A stretch of DNA of 53,906 bases from Nocardia wallacei (GTDB lineage: Bacteria; Actinomycetota; Actinomycetes; Mycobacteriales; Mycobacteriaceae): the NCBI RefSeq assembly GCF_029869545.1, contig NZ_JARWQD010000373.1:1-53906 (forward strand), given 5' to 3'. The position numbers were made by a program, and so were the translations under genes. Positions 25,561-34,395 of the stretch are shown here, piece after piece (position 1 is the stretch's first letter; the number at the start of each line of letters is the position of its first letter). The notes beneath the pieces were generated by a model, which worked only from the letters and a program-made list of their open reading frames with translations, did not search any database and was not told the DNA's origin.

Positions 25561-26772
25561 CTACGGACGGCGTGCGGTGGTGAGGGCGGCGAGGGTGGCC
25601 AGGGTGAGGGCGACGGTCATGACGGCTGCCATGGGTGCGGGGGTGTGGGTTCCGAAGAGTCCGACGATCGGGGAGGCGGCGGCGCCGAGGAGGAATTGGC
25701 CGCTGCCGAGGAGCGCGGAGGTGGCGCCGGGGGCGGTGCGTCCGCGTTGCTGGGCGATGGTGACCACGGCGGGGAAGAAGACGCCGAATGCGGTGAGCGA
25801 CAACAGAAGACACACCCAGGTGAGGGCCATGGGGGAGCCGATGGTGGCGGAGGCGAGGAACAGCAGCGCGGATCCGGTCGCGGCGACCGCGGCGCTGGCG
25901 ACGAGCAGTGTTTGCGGTGGCCGATGTTTCACCAGTCGTCCGTAGGTGAGGCTGCCGAGCATGTTTCCGATGGCGTTGCTGCCGTAGACCAGGCTCGCTG
26001 TCGCGGGTGTGAGGTGGTAGATGTCCTGGAAGACGAAGGTCGTACCGGCGATGTAGGCGAAAACCGCTGCGCCGCCGAATGATAACGCCAGCACCGGCGC
26101 CATCACCGCGCGGCGGGTGGCCAGGGCGGCGATCGCGCGCAGCCCGCCGGTGATGCCGCCGGACAGCCGGGCCTGCGGCGGGTGCGATTCGGGGATCCAC
26201 CGCCAGACGCCGACGACGAGGATCAGGCCGAAGGCGGCGAGTACCGCGAAGACGCCACGCCACGGCAGGATCAGTAGCAGAGCTCCGCCTGCCATCGGCG
26301 CGAGAACCGGTGCGGCGGCGGTGATGGCGCCGAGGCGGGAATACATCGCGGCGATGTCGTGGTCGTCGAACAGGTCGGCGACCACGGCGCGGGCGACGAC
26401 GATCCCGGCGGCGCCGCTCACGCCCTGCCCGAACCGTGCCACGTCGAGGACCGCGATGGTCGGGGCCAGCGCGCAGACCGCGGACAGGGCGGTGAATCCG
26501 GTGGTGCCCGTCAGCAGGACCGGGCGGCGGCCGACGGCGTCGCTGAGTGGTCCGAGGATCAGTTGGCCGACGATGATTCCCACCAGGAATCCGGTCAGCG
26601 ACATTTGCGCGCCGGAGGTGTCGGTGCCCAGCGAGGCGGCCAGGTCCGGTAGGCCGGGCACGTACATGTCGGTGGCCAGTGGTGCGGCGCCGCTGAGCCC
26701 GGCGAGCACCAGCAGCAGTCGAAACCTTCGCTGCGCCACCGGTTTCGGGGCCAGCGCCCTATGGGTGGTCAT
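25561..26772 (-). CDS. Bcr/CflA-family MFS drug transporter
   Basis: A 403-aa, 12-helix transporter. Family markers: ATDMYVPGLPDLAASLGT, GQLILGPLSDAVGRRPVLLT (motif A), RFGQGVSGAAGIVVARAVVA and IAPVLAPMAGG-like APVLAPMAGGALL. Bcr/CflA members export chloramphenicol, bicyclomycin, sulfonamides and similar compounds by proton antiport. ATG 26772 overlaps the MarR stop (ATGA), so the regulator and pump form one operon. Confidence 0.9.
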   Translation of the reverse strand: MTTHRALAPKPVAQRRFRLLLVLAGLSGAAPLATDMYVPGLPDLAASLGTDTSGAQMSLTGFLVGIIVGQLILGPLSDAVGRRPVLLTGTTGFTALSAVCALAPTIAVLDVARFGQGVSGAAGIVVARAVVADLFDDHDIAAMYSRLGAITAAAPVLAPMAGGALLLILPWRGVFAVLAAFGLILVVGVWRWIPESHPPQARLSGGITGGLRAIAALATRRAVMAPVLALSFGGAAVFAYIAGTTFVFQDIYHLTPATASLVYGSNAIGNMLGSLTYGRLVKHRPPQTLLVASAAVAATGSALLFLASATIGSPMALTWVCLLLSLTAFGVFFPAVVTIAQQRGRTAPGATSALLGSGQFLLGAAASPIVGLFGTHTPAPMAAVMTVALTLATLAALTTARRP

Positions 26773-27275
26773 AGCGCGGGTGCCGCACCGTCGTCCCGGG
26801 ACGGGGCCGTGGTGCCCGTGGTGACGTCGGTGTCGGCGACGTCGCGGAGCAGTCCGGCGGCGATCGCGAGCACGCCGCGTTCGGCGTCGCTGAGGCCGTG
26901 ACGCAGCGCGGCGGCCAGCCACGCGTTGCCGTCGCGCACATGCTCGCGCAGCGCTTCGCGTCCTGCCTCGGTGATCACGATGTTGTGCTGCCGGGCATCG
27001 ATGTCGCTGCGGGAGCGGCGAATTCGGCCGAGGTCGTCGAGTTCGTTGAGGACGCGGGTCAGCGACTGCGCTTGCAGTCCCTCGATGGCCGCCAGTCTCG
27101 ATGCCGTCAACGGGCCACTGTGCGCGAGGTTCGCCAGCACCGACGCCGCCAGCCGCGTCAACGGTCTCCCGCTGCCCGGCTGCTCGGCACGCAGCCGCGA
27201 GGACAGCCGCGACACCGCCCACCGCACCGACTCGGCCAACCGCAGATCCTCGGCAGCGTGATCATCGACATCCAT
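26769..27275 (-). CDS. MarR-family regulator
   Basis: A 168-aa regulator with the MarR winged helix: TRLAASVLANLAHSGPLTAS, RLAAIEGLQAQSLTRVLNEL, DDLGRIRRSRSDIDARQHNI, VITEAGREAL. First gene of an operon with the Bcr-type pump; it probably represses both and responds to a pump substrate. No ribosome site precedes ATG 27275. A promoter, TTGACT (27306-27311) with an 18-bp spacer to TAGCTT (27282-27287), would start transcription at about the ATG, so the mRNA is probably leaderless. Confidence 0.9.
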   Translation of the reverse strand: MDVDDHAAEDLRLAESVRWAVSRLSSRLRAEQPGSGRPLTRLAASVLANLAHSGPLTASRLAAIEGLQAQSLTRVLNELDDLGRIRRSRSDIDARQHNIVITEAGREALREHVRDGNAWLAAALRHGLSDAERGVLAIAAGLLRDVADTDVTTGTTAPSRDDGAAPAL

Positions 27276-27311
27276 AATTACAAGCTAACGCTTTCTATTA
27301 AGGACAGTCAA
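27276..27311 (-). promoter_or_regulatory. Probable leaderless promoter of the MarR/Bcr operon
   Basis: Minus strand: -35 TTGACT, 18-bp spacer, -10 TAGCTT, then only six bases before the ATG. The region is AT-rich compared with the surroundings, and AATTAC / GTAATT arms (about 27277-27282 and 27315-27320) flank it and may form a MarR operator. Confidence 0.45.
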
Positions 27312-27410
27312 TGCGTAATTCATCGAATAGTGCTACGCATGGGCTTAATAAAGTTGTCGTGCGCCGGGCCGTTGCTTCCGGTTCCCGTGGTGGTGTGGTC
27401 GTGTGCCGAT

Positions 27411-28022
27411 TCAGAGTCCGGTGCTCGGGAAGACGTGGTCGAGGTGATCGTGGAGCACGGCGAGGGCGTAGTCGGTGGTGTGGTGCCCGGCCAGGGTGCT
27501 CGTTCCCAGGCCGTTGACCATCATCACCAGTCGTGTCGCTTCGAATTGCGGGTCGAGGCCGGGGGCGAGGTCGCCGTGGTCGCGGGCGCGGGTGAGTGTC
27601 TCGGCGAGTTGGTGTTCGAGGCGGTCGATTCCGGCGGCGAACGGTTGTGCGGCGAGTTCGGGGTCGGTGAGTGCGAGCATCGCGTACGAGGTGCCGACGA
27701 GATGGAATACCCGGCTGGGTTCATCGGTCGGCAAGGCCTCGGCGAGGAACGCTTCCACGAACGCACGCGGGGGTGGTGGATCCGGCAGTCCGCGCAAACG
27801 ATCGGCCCACCGCTGCCGGGACTGCTGTTCGAGATGTCGCAGTGCGCCGATCAGCAGGCCGGTCTTGGTCTGAAAGTAGTACTGCACCAAGCGAAGTGAC
27901 ACCGCGGCCTCGCTGGCGACCGACCGCATCGATACCGCGTGCAGGCCGTCGCGGGCGGCCACCCGGATCAGTGCGTCGGCGATCTGCGCGCGTCGCGCGG
28001 TGTGGTCGGCGGTCCTCGGCAC
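27411..28022 (-). CDS. TetR-family regulator, divergent to an MFS pump
   Basis: A 203-aa regulator: ARRAQIADALIRVAARDGLH, AVSMRSVASEAAVSLRLVQY, YFQTKTGLLIGALRHLE, the QacR/AcrR-like HTH with tyrosine-rich recognition helix, then a helical ligand domain. The frame is open far upstream through the divergent gene; GTG 28022 is chosen for its GGGAGG nine bases before. Divergent from the EmrB-type pump with tandem palindromes in the 78-bp gap, so it is very likely the local repressor. Confidence 0.9.
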   Translation of the reverse strand: MPRTADHTARRAQIADALIRVAARDGLHAVSMRSVASEAAVSLRLVQYYFQTKTGLLIGALRHLEQQSRQRWADRLRGLPDPPPPRAFVEAFLAEALPTDEPSRVFHLVGTSYAMLALTDPELAAQPFAAGIDRLEHQLAETLTRARDHGDLAPGLDPQFEATRLVMMVNGLGTSTLAGHHTTDYALAVLHDHLDHVFPSTGL

Positions 28023-28049
28023 CTCGGCGTTCCTCCCTGCTCGCAATTC

Positions 28050-28080
28050 TGATACAGATGTATAGGGTACAGGTGTATCA
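28050..28080. promoter_or_regulatory. Tandem operator between TetR and MFS pump
   Basis: Outer arms TGATACA (28050-28056) and TGTATCA (28074-28080) are perfect inverted repeats. Inside, two smaller palindromes of the same type are placed side by side: ATACAgaTGTAT (28052-28063) and TACAggTGTA (28068-28077). This fits cooperative binding of two TetR dimers, 20-50 bp before the pump start. Confidence 0.7.
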
Positions 28081-28100
28081 CTATTGGCGGGAGGTGGCCG

Positions 28101-29510
28101 ATGGCGACCGTGGATTCGGCGGCCGGAGATCGCACGGGCACCGTCGGGCTGGGCGCGCTGCTGGCGGTGGTGTGCGCGGCGCAGTTCATGGTGGTGCTGG
28201 ACGTGTCGGTGGTGAACGTGGCGCTGCCGTCGATCCGTGACGGGCTGGGGTTCGCCGAGACCGGCCTGCAGTGGGTGGTCAACGCTTACGCGCTGACCTT
28301 CGCCGGACTGCTGCTGCTCGGCGGCCGGTTGGCGGACCTGGTCGGGCGGCGCCGCGTGTTCCTGGCCGGGCTCGGCGTGTTCACCGCGGCGAGTCTGGCG
28401 GGTGGCCTGGCGACGTCGGCGGCGGTCCTGGTGGTGGCTCGCGCGGGACAGGGTGTGGGGGCGGCGGTGCTGGCTCCGGCGACGTTGACGATCCTGACCA
28501 CGTCGGTCGGTGAGGGTCCGCGGCGGACGCGGGCGCTGGCGGCGTGGACGGCGGTCGGGCTGGCGGGTGGTACGGCGGGCAACCTCCTCGGCGGTGTGCT
28601 GACGGAGTTCCTGTCGTGGCGGTCCACACTGCTGATCAATGTGCCGGTCGGTGTCCTCGCTGCGCTGGCTGCGCTGCGGTTCGTTCCCCGGGATCGGTTG
28701 CGCGACAACGGCAGCCGGATCGATGTAGCCGGGGCTGTGCTGGCCACCGGCGGGCTGGGTGCGCTGGCGTTCGGTGTGGCGCAGGCCGCGACCGCTGGCT
28801 GGGCGGCGCCGTGGACGCTGGGCGGGATCGGTGCGGGGCTGGTGCTGCTGGCCGGGTTCGCGGTGGTGGAGGCACGCGTGGCGGTGCCGTTGGTTCCGTT
28901 GCGGCTGTTGCGGATTCGGTCGGTCGGGGTGGGGAATGTGATGATGCTGCTGGCGGGGGCGTGCCTGAATCCGATGTGGTACTTCCTGACCCTGGGCATG
29001 CAGAACGTCCTCGGCTACACCGCGCTGCAGACCGGCCTGGCATTCCTGCCGCACACTCTGGTCGCGGTCGTGGTCGCTACGCGCGTAACGCCCTGGCTGA
29101 TGGCACGCATCGACTCGCGGGTGGTGATCGCGGCCGGTGGCGTGCTCGCGGCGGCCGGTTTCTGGTGGCAGAGCAGTCTCGGTCCCGGCGCCGGGTATGT
29201 CGCCGGAATCCTCGGCCCCGCAATAGTTTTCAGTGTCGGCAGCGGACTGCTGAACACTCCGGTGACCACGGCGGTCACCTCCGGTGTCGACACGGCCGAG
29301 GCGGGGGCAGCGTCGGGATTGATGAACACCACCAAGCAGATCGGTGGCGGACTGGGCTTGGCCGTCCTGGTCGCCCTCGCCGTCCCGGCCGGTATCGGGG
29401 CGTCCGCGTACGGGCGGGCGTTCGAGGCGATGGCGGCGATCATGCTCGCGGTCGCGGCGCTGGCGTGGCTGTTGCCCGGCCATCGGTGTGGGCGGCGAGG
29501 AGGTCGGTGA
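28101..29510 (+). CDS. EmrB/QacA-family (DHA2) MFS transporter
   Basis: A 469-aa, 14-helix drug-proton antiporter. VLDVSVVNVALPSIRDGLGF (motif D1) starts the first helix; GGRLADLVGRRRVFLAGLGV is motif A; LPATLTILTT-like LAPATLTILTTS and WTAVGLAGGTAGNLLGGVLT (motif C). Divergent from its TetR repressor. Substrates unknown; probably antibiotics or other hydrophobic compounds. Confidence 0.92.
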   Translation: MATVDSAAGDRTGTVGLGALLAVVCAAQFMVVLDVSVVNVALPSIRDGLGFAETGLQWVVNAYALTFAGLLLLGGRLADLVGRRRVFLAGLGVFTAASLAGGLATSAAVLVVARAGQGVGAAVLAPATLTILTTSVGEGPRRTRALAAWTAVGLAGGTAGNLLGGVLTEFLSWRSTLLINVPVGVLAALAALRFVPRDRLRDNGSRIDVAGAVLATGGLGALAFGVAQAATAGWAAPWTLGGIGAGLVLLAGFAVVEARVAVPLVPLRLLRIRSVGVGNVMMLLAGACLNPMWYFLTLGMQNVLGYTALQTGLAFLPHTLVAVVVATRVTPWLMARIDSRVVIAAGGVLAAAGFWWQSSLGPGAGYVAGILGPAIVFSVGSGLLNTPVTTAVTSGVDTAEAGAASGLMNTTKQIGGGLGLAVLVALAVPAGIGASAYGRAFEAMAAIMLAVAALAWLLPGHRCGRRGGR

Positions 29511-29981
29511 ATTCCTCGGCGTAGGCGAGCTGGCGGGCCGGCGTCGCGCATCGGTCGCGGGCTTCCCGCACAGTGACCCGTGGCCGTCAGCGGATGCCGG
29601 ACTGTGGTACGCCGACGATCAGGTCGAGCGCCCGCCACCGACGCGAACGAAGGACAATCAGCGCTGATCCGCTTTTACGTCGGCGCGGTCTTCTGCTGAT
29701 CACCAAGCTGCCGATCCTGCGGGGGCGCCGGTCCCACGCTGACCGGCTGCCGGAACCCCTGTTGCGATCGTCGGTATTGCTACCCTCCCGCACCTATTGA
29801 AAATCAGGTCATCGCCCGTTCGCGGAGCCGAGTCCGCTGATGGTTACCGAGTTTCCGTCGCCTGCTCGGCTATAACGGACTCGAATCGATTTCTGCAGGA
29901 CTCGACGGAGCATGCGCTGTGCGCGATGATGGCGGGCGTCTTCGACCGGCCCGACCTGCCGGGGTACCGGCAGGTGGTCCA
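29511..29981. other. Gene-free stretch before tRNA-Pro
   Basis: About 470 bp between the pump stop and the tRNA 3' end. Short open frames on both strands lack ribosome sites and family features. I see no transposase, integrase or clear att repeat. It may be decayed sequence. Confidence 0.5.
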
Positions 29982-30058
<77 letters not shown>

Positions 30059-30275
30059 TTGCTCCCGCTTGCGGCGGGTGCTCGATGAGATTACCCCAGG
30101 ACCCCCCGATGTCGCCAAATCGCCACGATGTGGGGGTGGTGGGGCGTGTCGGGTGGGGAGTTGTCGGGTTCGGGGGGCGCGGTGGGGCGGGATGTGCAAT
30201 CTTGTTATCGCCCAACGATATTGATCGCCGGATCGGGTGGTGAGGCGGCGCGCATCGGAAAGGGGTGCGGTGGGC

Positions 30276-30947
30276 ATGGTGCAGCGGAGGTCGCGTCGGC
30301 GGTCGTCGGGGAGTGGGGTGCCGAGGGCGGGCGGGCCGCTTCGGGATCTGGCTCGCGGGGCCGGGCCCGCGCCGGTCTGGCCCGGAATGATCACGACGGC
30401 GCGGGCGCGGCGGCCTGTCCGGCGGCGGGGGATGCTGGTGGGGTCGGCGGCGATGATCGGGTCGGTGGCGGTGGCCGGGCTGGTGGTACTGGGGAGGGTG
30501 GACGCGCATACGCCGTTGCCGAGGCCCGAGGCGCTGGTGGGCGCGGCCGACCTGACGCTCGGCGGCGGGCCCGAGTGCCTGCCGACCCGGACGGCGCGGC
30601 TGGTGCGCGGGAACGGTACGGGGTCGACGGTGTCGGGCCCCGATGTGATCCTGGCCTTCCAGCACGCCTACTACGTGGCCCGCTCCGGAATGCGGGCGCG
30701 GGCGGTGACGACGCCGGACGCGTGGGTGTCACCGGCGGCGGTGATCGACGTCGGGATAGCGACGGTTCCGATCGGCACCCGCCACTGCGTGGAGATCGCA
30801 CCGATGCCGGACGGTCGGTTCGCTGTAACGATCATCGAAAACCGGCTGGACCGGTCGGTGCGCACCTATCGCCAGGAAGTGGCCGTCGAGGTCCGCGAGG
30901 GTGCGACGGCGATCACCCGAATCGACCCGGTACGCCCGCGCCGATAG
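30276..30947 (+). CDS. DUF8176-like membrane-anchored secreted protein
   Basis: About 223 aa. A very basic N-terminus (RRSRRRSSGSG, ARARRPVRRR) leads to one helix (MLVGSAAMIGSVAVAGLVVL) and a secreted domain. That domain has CLPTRTARLVRGNGTGSTVS, GPDVILAFQHAYYVARSGMR and a second Cys in IGTRHCVEIAPM, the pattern of the actinobacterial DUF8176 domain; the two Cys could pair. ATG 30276 is preferred over upstream GTGs (30237, 30270), but the SD is weak. Function unknown. Confidence 0.7.
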   Translation: MVQRRSRRRSSGSGVPRAGGPLRDLARGAGPAPVWPGMITTARARRPVRRRGMLVGSAAMIGSVAVAGLVVLGRVDAHTPLPRPEALVGAADLTLGGGPECLPTRTARLVRGNGTGSTVSGPDVILAFQHAYYVARSGMRARAVTTPDAWVSPAAVIDVGIATVPIGTRHCVEIAPMPDGRFAVTIIENRLDRSVRTYRQEVAVEVREGATAITRIDPVRPRR

Positions 30948-31061
30948 CTACAGCCCAACCGACGCGCGCACCGAAATGACGCGCAGCGCGGCGCCGGTGC
31001 GACCGTGTACTCGGACTCGGAGGGCAGGGGAAGGCGTCTTCCGAGGGCCTAGACTCTGCTC

Positions 31062-31538
31062 ATGGGTAGGACCGACCGTGTCAGCCGGACCATCGCGGCT
31101 TCGCCCGCAACCGTCTACGACGCTCTCGTCGATCGGGATTCCCTCGAGGCATGGCTGCCGCCGTCAGGGATGCGCGGCCGCATCACCGCCTGGGATGCAC
31201 GGCCCGGCGGCGGATTTCACATGGTGCTGACCTACCTCGATCCCGTCGACAACCCCGGCAAGACCTCCGGGGCGACCGATGTCGTCGACGTCGCCTTCGC
31301 GGAGTTGATACCGGCGCGACGTGTCGTGCAGAAGGCCGTCTTCGACGCCGAGGATCCGTCGTTCGCCGGAACCATGACCATGACTTGGAGCCTCACTGCC
31401 TCGGGCGAGGGCACCGAGGTGACCGTGACCGCGACGGACGTGCCCGCCGGGATCGACCGAGCCGCCCATGAGGCCGGAATCGCATCCTCGCTGGCCAACT
31501 TGGCGTCCTTTGCCGAAGGGCGTTCGCACGCCGATTGA
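31062..31538 (+). CDS. SRPBCC / AHSA1-family protein
   Basis: A 158-aa START-like protein: VSRTIAASPATVYDALVDRD, SLEAWLPPSGMRGRITAWDA, GGGFHMVLTYLDP, ELIPARRVVQKAVFDAEDPS, FAGTMTMTWSLTASGEGTEV. This is the AHSA1 (activator of Hsp90 homologue 1) type, common as a small ligand-binding protein in bacteria. Monocistronic. Confidence 0.88.
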   Translation: MGRTDRVSRTIAASPATVYDALVDRDSLEAWLPPSGMRGRITAWDARPGGGFHMVLTYLDPVDNPGKTSGATDVVDVAFAELIPARRVVQKAVFDAEDPSFAGTMTMTWSLTASGEGTEVTVTATDVPAGIDRAAHEAGIASSLANLASFAEGRSHAD

Positions 31539-31744
31539 GAGCCGGACCGTCCAGGACCGGGCCTCACGCCGACACGCCGGGTTCGCAACCAGTCCGCCCA
31601 GTCCACGGTACGAAACGCGGGCATGCTCGTTGCCCAGGCCGGGTGCATCCTCCTTTCGACCCGACAGACCCATGAAGCGGCGTGTCGCGATAGCGGTGAT
31701 GGCGTGCCGAGGTGAGCATGGAGGACGTTCGGCGACCCGAGGTT

Positions 31745-31760
31745 GACCGAGTGGTCGGTC
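31745..31760 (+). promoter_or_regulatory. TetR-type palindrome upstream of the GH3 gene
   Basis: GACCGA-GTGG-TCGGTC, perfect 6-bp arms, 47 bp before the beta-glucosidase start; a TTGACC overlaps its left arm as a possible -35. The CCGA-N-GGTCGG core resembles the palindrome at the TetR gene near 52.69 kb. The rest of 31539-31806 shows no gene. Confidence 0.5.
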
Positions 31761-31806
31761 GGGTAGCCTCGGGCGGGATACGCAGTCGACAGGAACGGGG
31801 CGGCGC

Positions 31807-34194
31807 ATGGACGACCGGATCGAGGAGTTGCTGGCGAAGCTGGATCTGCCGGGCAAGGTGCGGCTGATCTCCGGGGCCGGAATGTTCCGCATGGCGGGCG
31901 ATCCGGCGATCGGGCTGGCCGAGATGCCGGTGTCCGACGGTCCGTCGGGGGTGCGCGGCGAGAACTGGGACGAGCGCGACCCGTCGGTCAGCCTGCCGTC
32001 GGGTACCGCGCTGGCCGCGACGTGGGACCGGGACCTGCTCGGCGATATCGGTGGCCTGATCGCGGCGCAGGCGCGCCGCAAGGACGTGTACGCGGTGCTG
32101 GGCCCGACCATCAACCTGCATCGATCTCCGTTGGGCGGCAGGCATTTCGAATGCTTCTCCGAGGATCCGATGCTCACCGCCGAGATGGCCGACGCGTACG
32201 TGCGGTCCGTGCAGCGCCACGGGGTGAGCGCGTGCCCGAAACACTACGTGGCCAACGATTCCGAGACCGACCGCTTCACCGTCGACGTGCGCGCGGACGA
32301 GCGCACGCTGCGCGAGCTGTACCTGTATCCGTTCGAGCGCAGCGTGCGGGCGGGCGCCTGGATGGTGATGGCGGCCTACAACTCCGTCGACGGTACCACC
32401 ATGACCGAGAACCCGCTGCTGGACGAACCGCTCAAGGGCAGTTGGGGTTTCGACGGCGTGGTCGTGTCGGACTGGACCGCGGTGCGCTCGACCGAGGGCG
32501 CGGCGCGGGGGACGGATCTGTGCATGCCCGGACCGCCCGCGCTGTGGGGCGAGCCGCTGCTGCAGGCGGTGCGCGCGGGGGCGGTGCCGCAAGCGGCGAT
32601 CGACGAGAAGGTCCGGCGCATCCTGCGTTTCGCGATGCGCGTCGGCGCGCTCGACGGAACCCCGAGTCCCGCACCGGATTTCACCGACGAGCAGGCGCGC
32701 GGACTGGTGCGCCGTGCCGCCGCCGAGGCGATGGTGCTGGTGCGCAACGACGGCGTGCTGCCGCTGCGCCCCGGCACGACGGTCGCGCTGCTGGGCGCGC
32801 CCGCCGCCGAGCCGCGGTTGATGGGCGGCGGCAGCGCCACGGTGATCCCGGCGCACACCAGCACCCCGCTGCGGGGGCTGCGAGAGGTCCTGCCGGTCAC
32901 CTACACGCCGGGCGTCCGGCTGTCGGATGCGCTGTCCCCGGTGCCGCTGGACCTGATCACCGACCCCGAAACCGGCACGCCGGGACTGTGCCTGCGCTAT
33001 CTGGACGGTGACGCGGTCCTCGACACACAGCATCGTGCCGCCGGGAATCTCGTCCTCTTCGGCGATCCGTCGGCCGAGCGCGCGTCGGCGGTCGAACTGC
33101 GCGCGCGCTTGCGCGCCGACCGGTCCGGGGAGTGGCGGATCGGGGTCGGGGCGCTCGGGCACGTCCGGCTCGACCTGGACGGGGAGACCGTGGCCGAGGG
33201 CGACGTCGGATTCGAGGGCAGCGATCCCGTTGCCGCACTGCTGGATCCGCCGCAGCGCGTGGTGACCCGGGTGCTGACCGAGGGCCAGGAGGTCGATGTC
33301 CGCATCACGATCGGCAATCTGACGGCGATGCCGGGACTGGGTGTGTTTCTCGGCGTGACGCTCGGCGCGGACCGTCCCCGGCGTGCACCGGAGGAGGAGT
33401 TCGCGGCGGCGGTCGAGGCGGCGCGGACCTGCGATGTCGCGGTCGTGGTGGTCGGCACCACCGAGCAGATCGAGAGCGAGGGCGTGGACCGGGCGACTCT
33501 GCGCCTGCCGGGCCGCCAGGACGAGCTGGTCGCCGCCGTGGCGGCGGTGAACCCCCGCACCGTGGTGGTGGTGAATTCCGGTGCGCCCGTGGAGATGCCG
33601 TGGCGCGACGACGTCGCCGCGGTAGTGCTGTCCTGGTTCCCGGGCCAGGAATTCGGGGCGGCGCTGTCCGATGTTCTGACCGGCGTGCGCGAACCCGGCG
33701 GCCGCCTGCCGACCACGTGGCCCAAGACCATGGCCGACGTCCCGGTGCTGAACACCACCCCCGACGACGGCACGCTGACCTACGCGGAGGGCGTGCACAT
33801 CGGCTACCGGGCATGGCTGCGCGCCGGTGTGGAACCCGCGTACCCGTTCGGGCACGGACTCGGTTACACCACTTGGGAATTGCGCAATCTGGATGTCAGC
33901 GGCAGGACCGTCACCGTCACGGTCACCAATATCGGCGAGCGCGCGGGCAAGCAGGTGGTGCAGGTGTACCTGTCCCGCGAGCACAGCGCGATCGACCGCC
34001 CGGTGCGCTGGCTGGCCGCCTTCGCCACCGTGACGCTGGAGCCGGGGGAGTCCCAGCGGGTCGAGATCGCGTTGCCGCAGCGGGCATTCGAGCACTGGAC
34101 GGCGGACGGGTGGGCGGTCGAGTCCGGGGTCTTCGGCGTGCACGTCGGCACTTCGGTCATCGCGCTGCCCTTGGCGGCCGAGGTCGTCGTCTGA
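31807..34194 (+). CDS. GH3 beta-glucosidase with PA14 insert
   Basis: A 795-aa family 3 glycoside hydrolase. (Beta/alpha)8 domain from residue 1: VSDGPSGVRGENW, NLHRSPLGGRHFECFSEDP, KHYVANDSETDR, and the nucleophile Asp222 in VVVSDWTAV. The second domain (about 300-370 and 530-650) carries LVRNDGVLPLRPG and NSGAPVEMPW; between them a PA14-like segment (about 375-520) confers substrate selectivity in other GH3 enzymes. A C-terminal Fn3-like domain ends the protein (PFGHGLGYTTWELRNLDVSG). No signal peptide, so cytoplasmic. Likely to hydrolyse beta-glucosides; the downstream ceramidase makes glucosylceramide or a sterol glucoside worth testing. Confidence 0.92.
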   Translation: MDDRIEELLAKLDLPGKVRLISGAGMFRMAGDPAIGLAEMPVSDGPSGVRGENWDERDPSVSLPSGTALAATWDRDLLGDIGGLIAAQARRKDVYAVLGPTINLHRSPLGGRHFECFSEDPMLTAEMADAYVRSVQRHGVSACPKHYVANDSETDRFTVDVRADERTLRELYLYPFERSVRAGAWMVMAAYNSVDGTTMTENPLLDEPLKGSWGFDGVVVSDWTAVRSTEGAARGTDLCMPGPPALWGEPLLQAVRAGAVPQAAIDEKVRRILRFAMRVGALDGTPSPAPDFTDEQARGLVRRAAAEAMVLVRNDGVLPLRPGTTVALLGAPAAEPRLMGGGSATVIPAHTSTPLRGLREVLPVTYTPGVRLSDALSPVPLDLITDPETGTPGLCLRYLDGDAVLDTQHRAAGNLVLFGDPSAERASAVELRARLRADRSGEWRIGVGALGHVRLDLDGETVAEGDVGFEGSDPVAALLDPPQRVVTRVLTEGQEVDVRITIGNLTAMPGLGVFLGVTLGADRPRRAPEEEFAAAVEAARTCDVAVVVVGTTEQIESEGVDRATLRLPGRQDELVAAVAAVNPRTVVVVNSGAPVEMPWRDDVAAVVLSWFPGQEFGAALSDVLTGVREPGGRLPTTWPKTMADVPVLNTTPDDGTLTYAEGVHIGYRAWLRAGVEPAYPFGHGLGYTTWELRNLDVSGRTVTVTVTNIGERAGKQVVQVYLSREHSAIDRPVRWLAAFATVTLEPGESQRVEIALPQRAFEHWTADGWAVESGVFGVHVGTSVIALPLAAEVVV

Positions 34195-34300
34195 CCACAG
34201 GCTCCGGGCGCATCGTTGCGAGCGAACGCGGCGCGGTAGGTTCGGGCGCTGCGCGTATCGCGGCAGGTAGGGCCGCTACTTGCCGCACAACCCTAGCAAG

Positions 34301-34316
34301 CTGGACGATCGTCCAG
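34301..34316 (+). promoter_or_regulatory. Perfect 16-bp palindrome upstream of the ceramidase gene
   Basis: CTGGACGATCGTCCAG, fully symmetric, 80 bp before the ceramidase start, followed by TACG. It is a textbook TetR-type operator. Its half-site CTGGAC also makes up the palindrome at the mce promoter (GTCCAGTACTGGAC), there in everted order. Confidence 0.65.
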
Positions 34317-34395
34317 TACGCTTCCGCGAACGAGACGTACAACGAGGGCGACGGGCTCGCTACCGATCTCGCGTCCCGGAGCCGAAGGAGCGACC

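Noticed and set aside
27411..29483. 690-aa minus-strand frame extending the TetR gene through the MFS gene
   Set aside because: Only the last 203 codons have TetR features and a GTG with good SD; the rest is antisense of the pump.
31564..34143. 859-aa open frame antisense to the GH3 gene
   Set aside because: Low-complexity Arg/His/Gln product; a shadow of high-GC coding sequence on the other strand.
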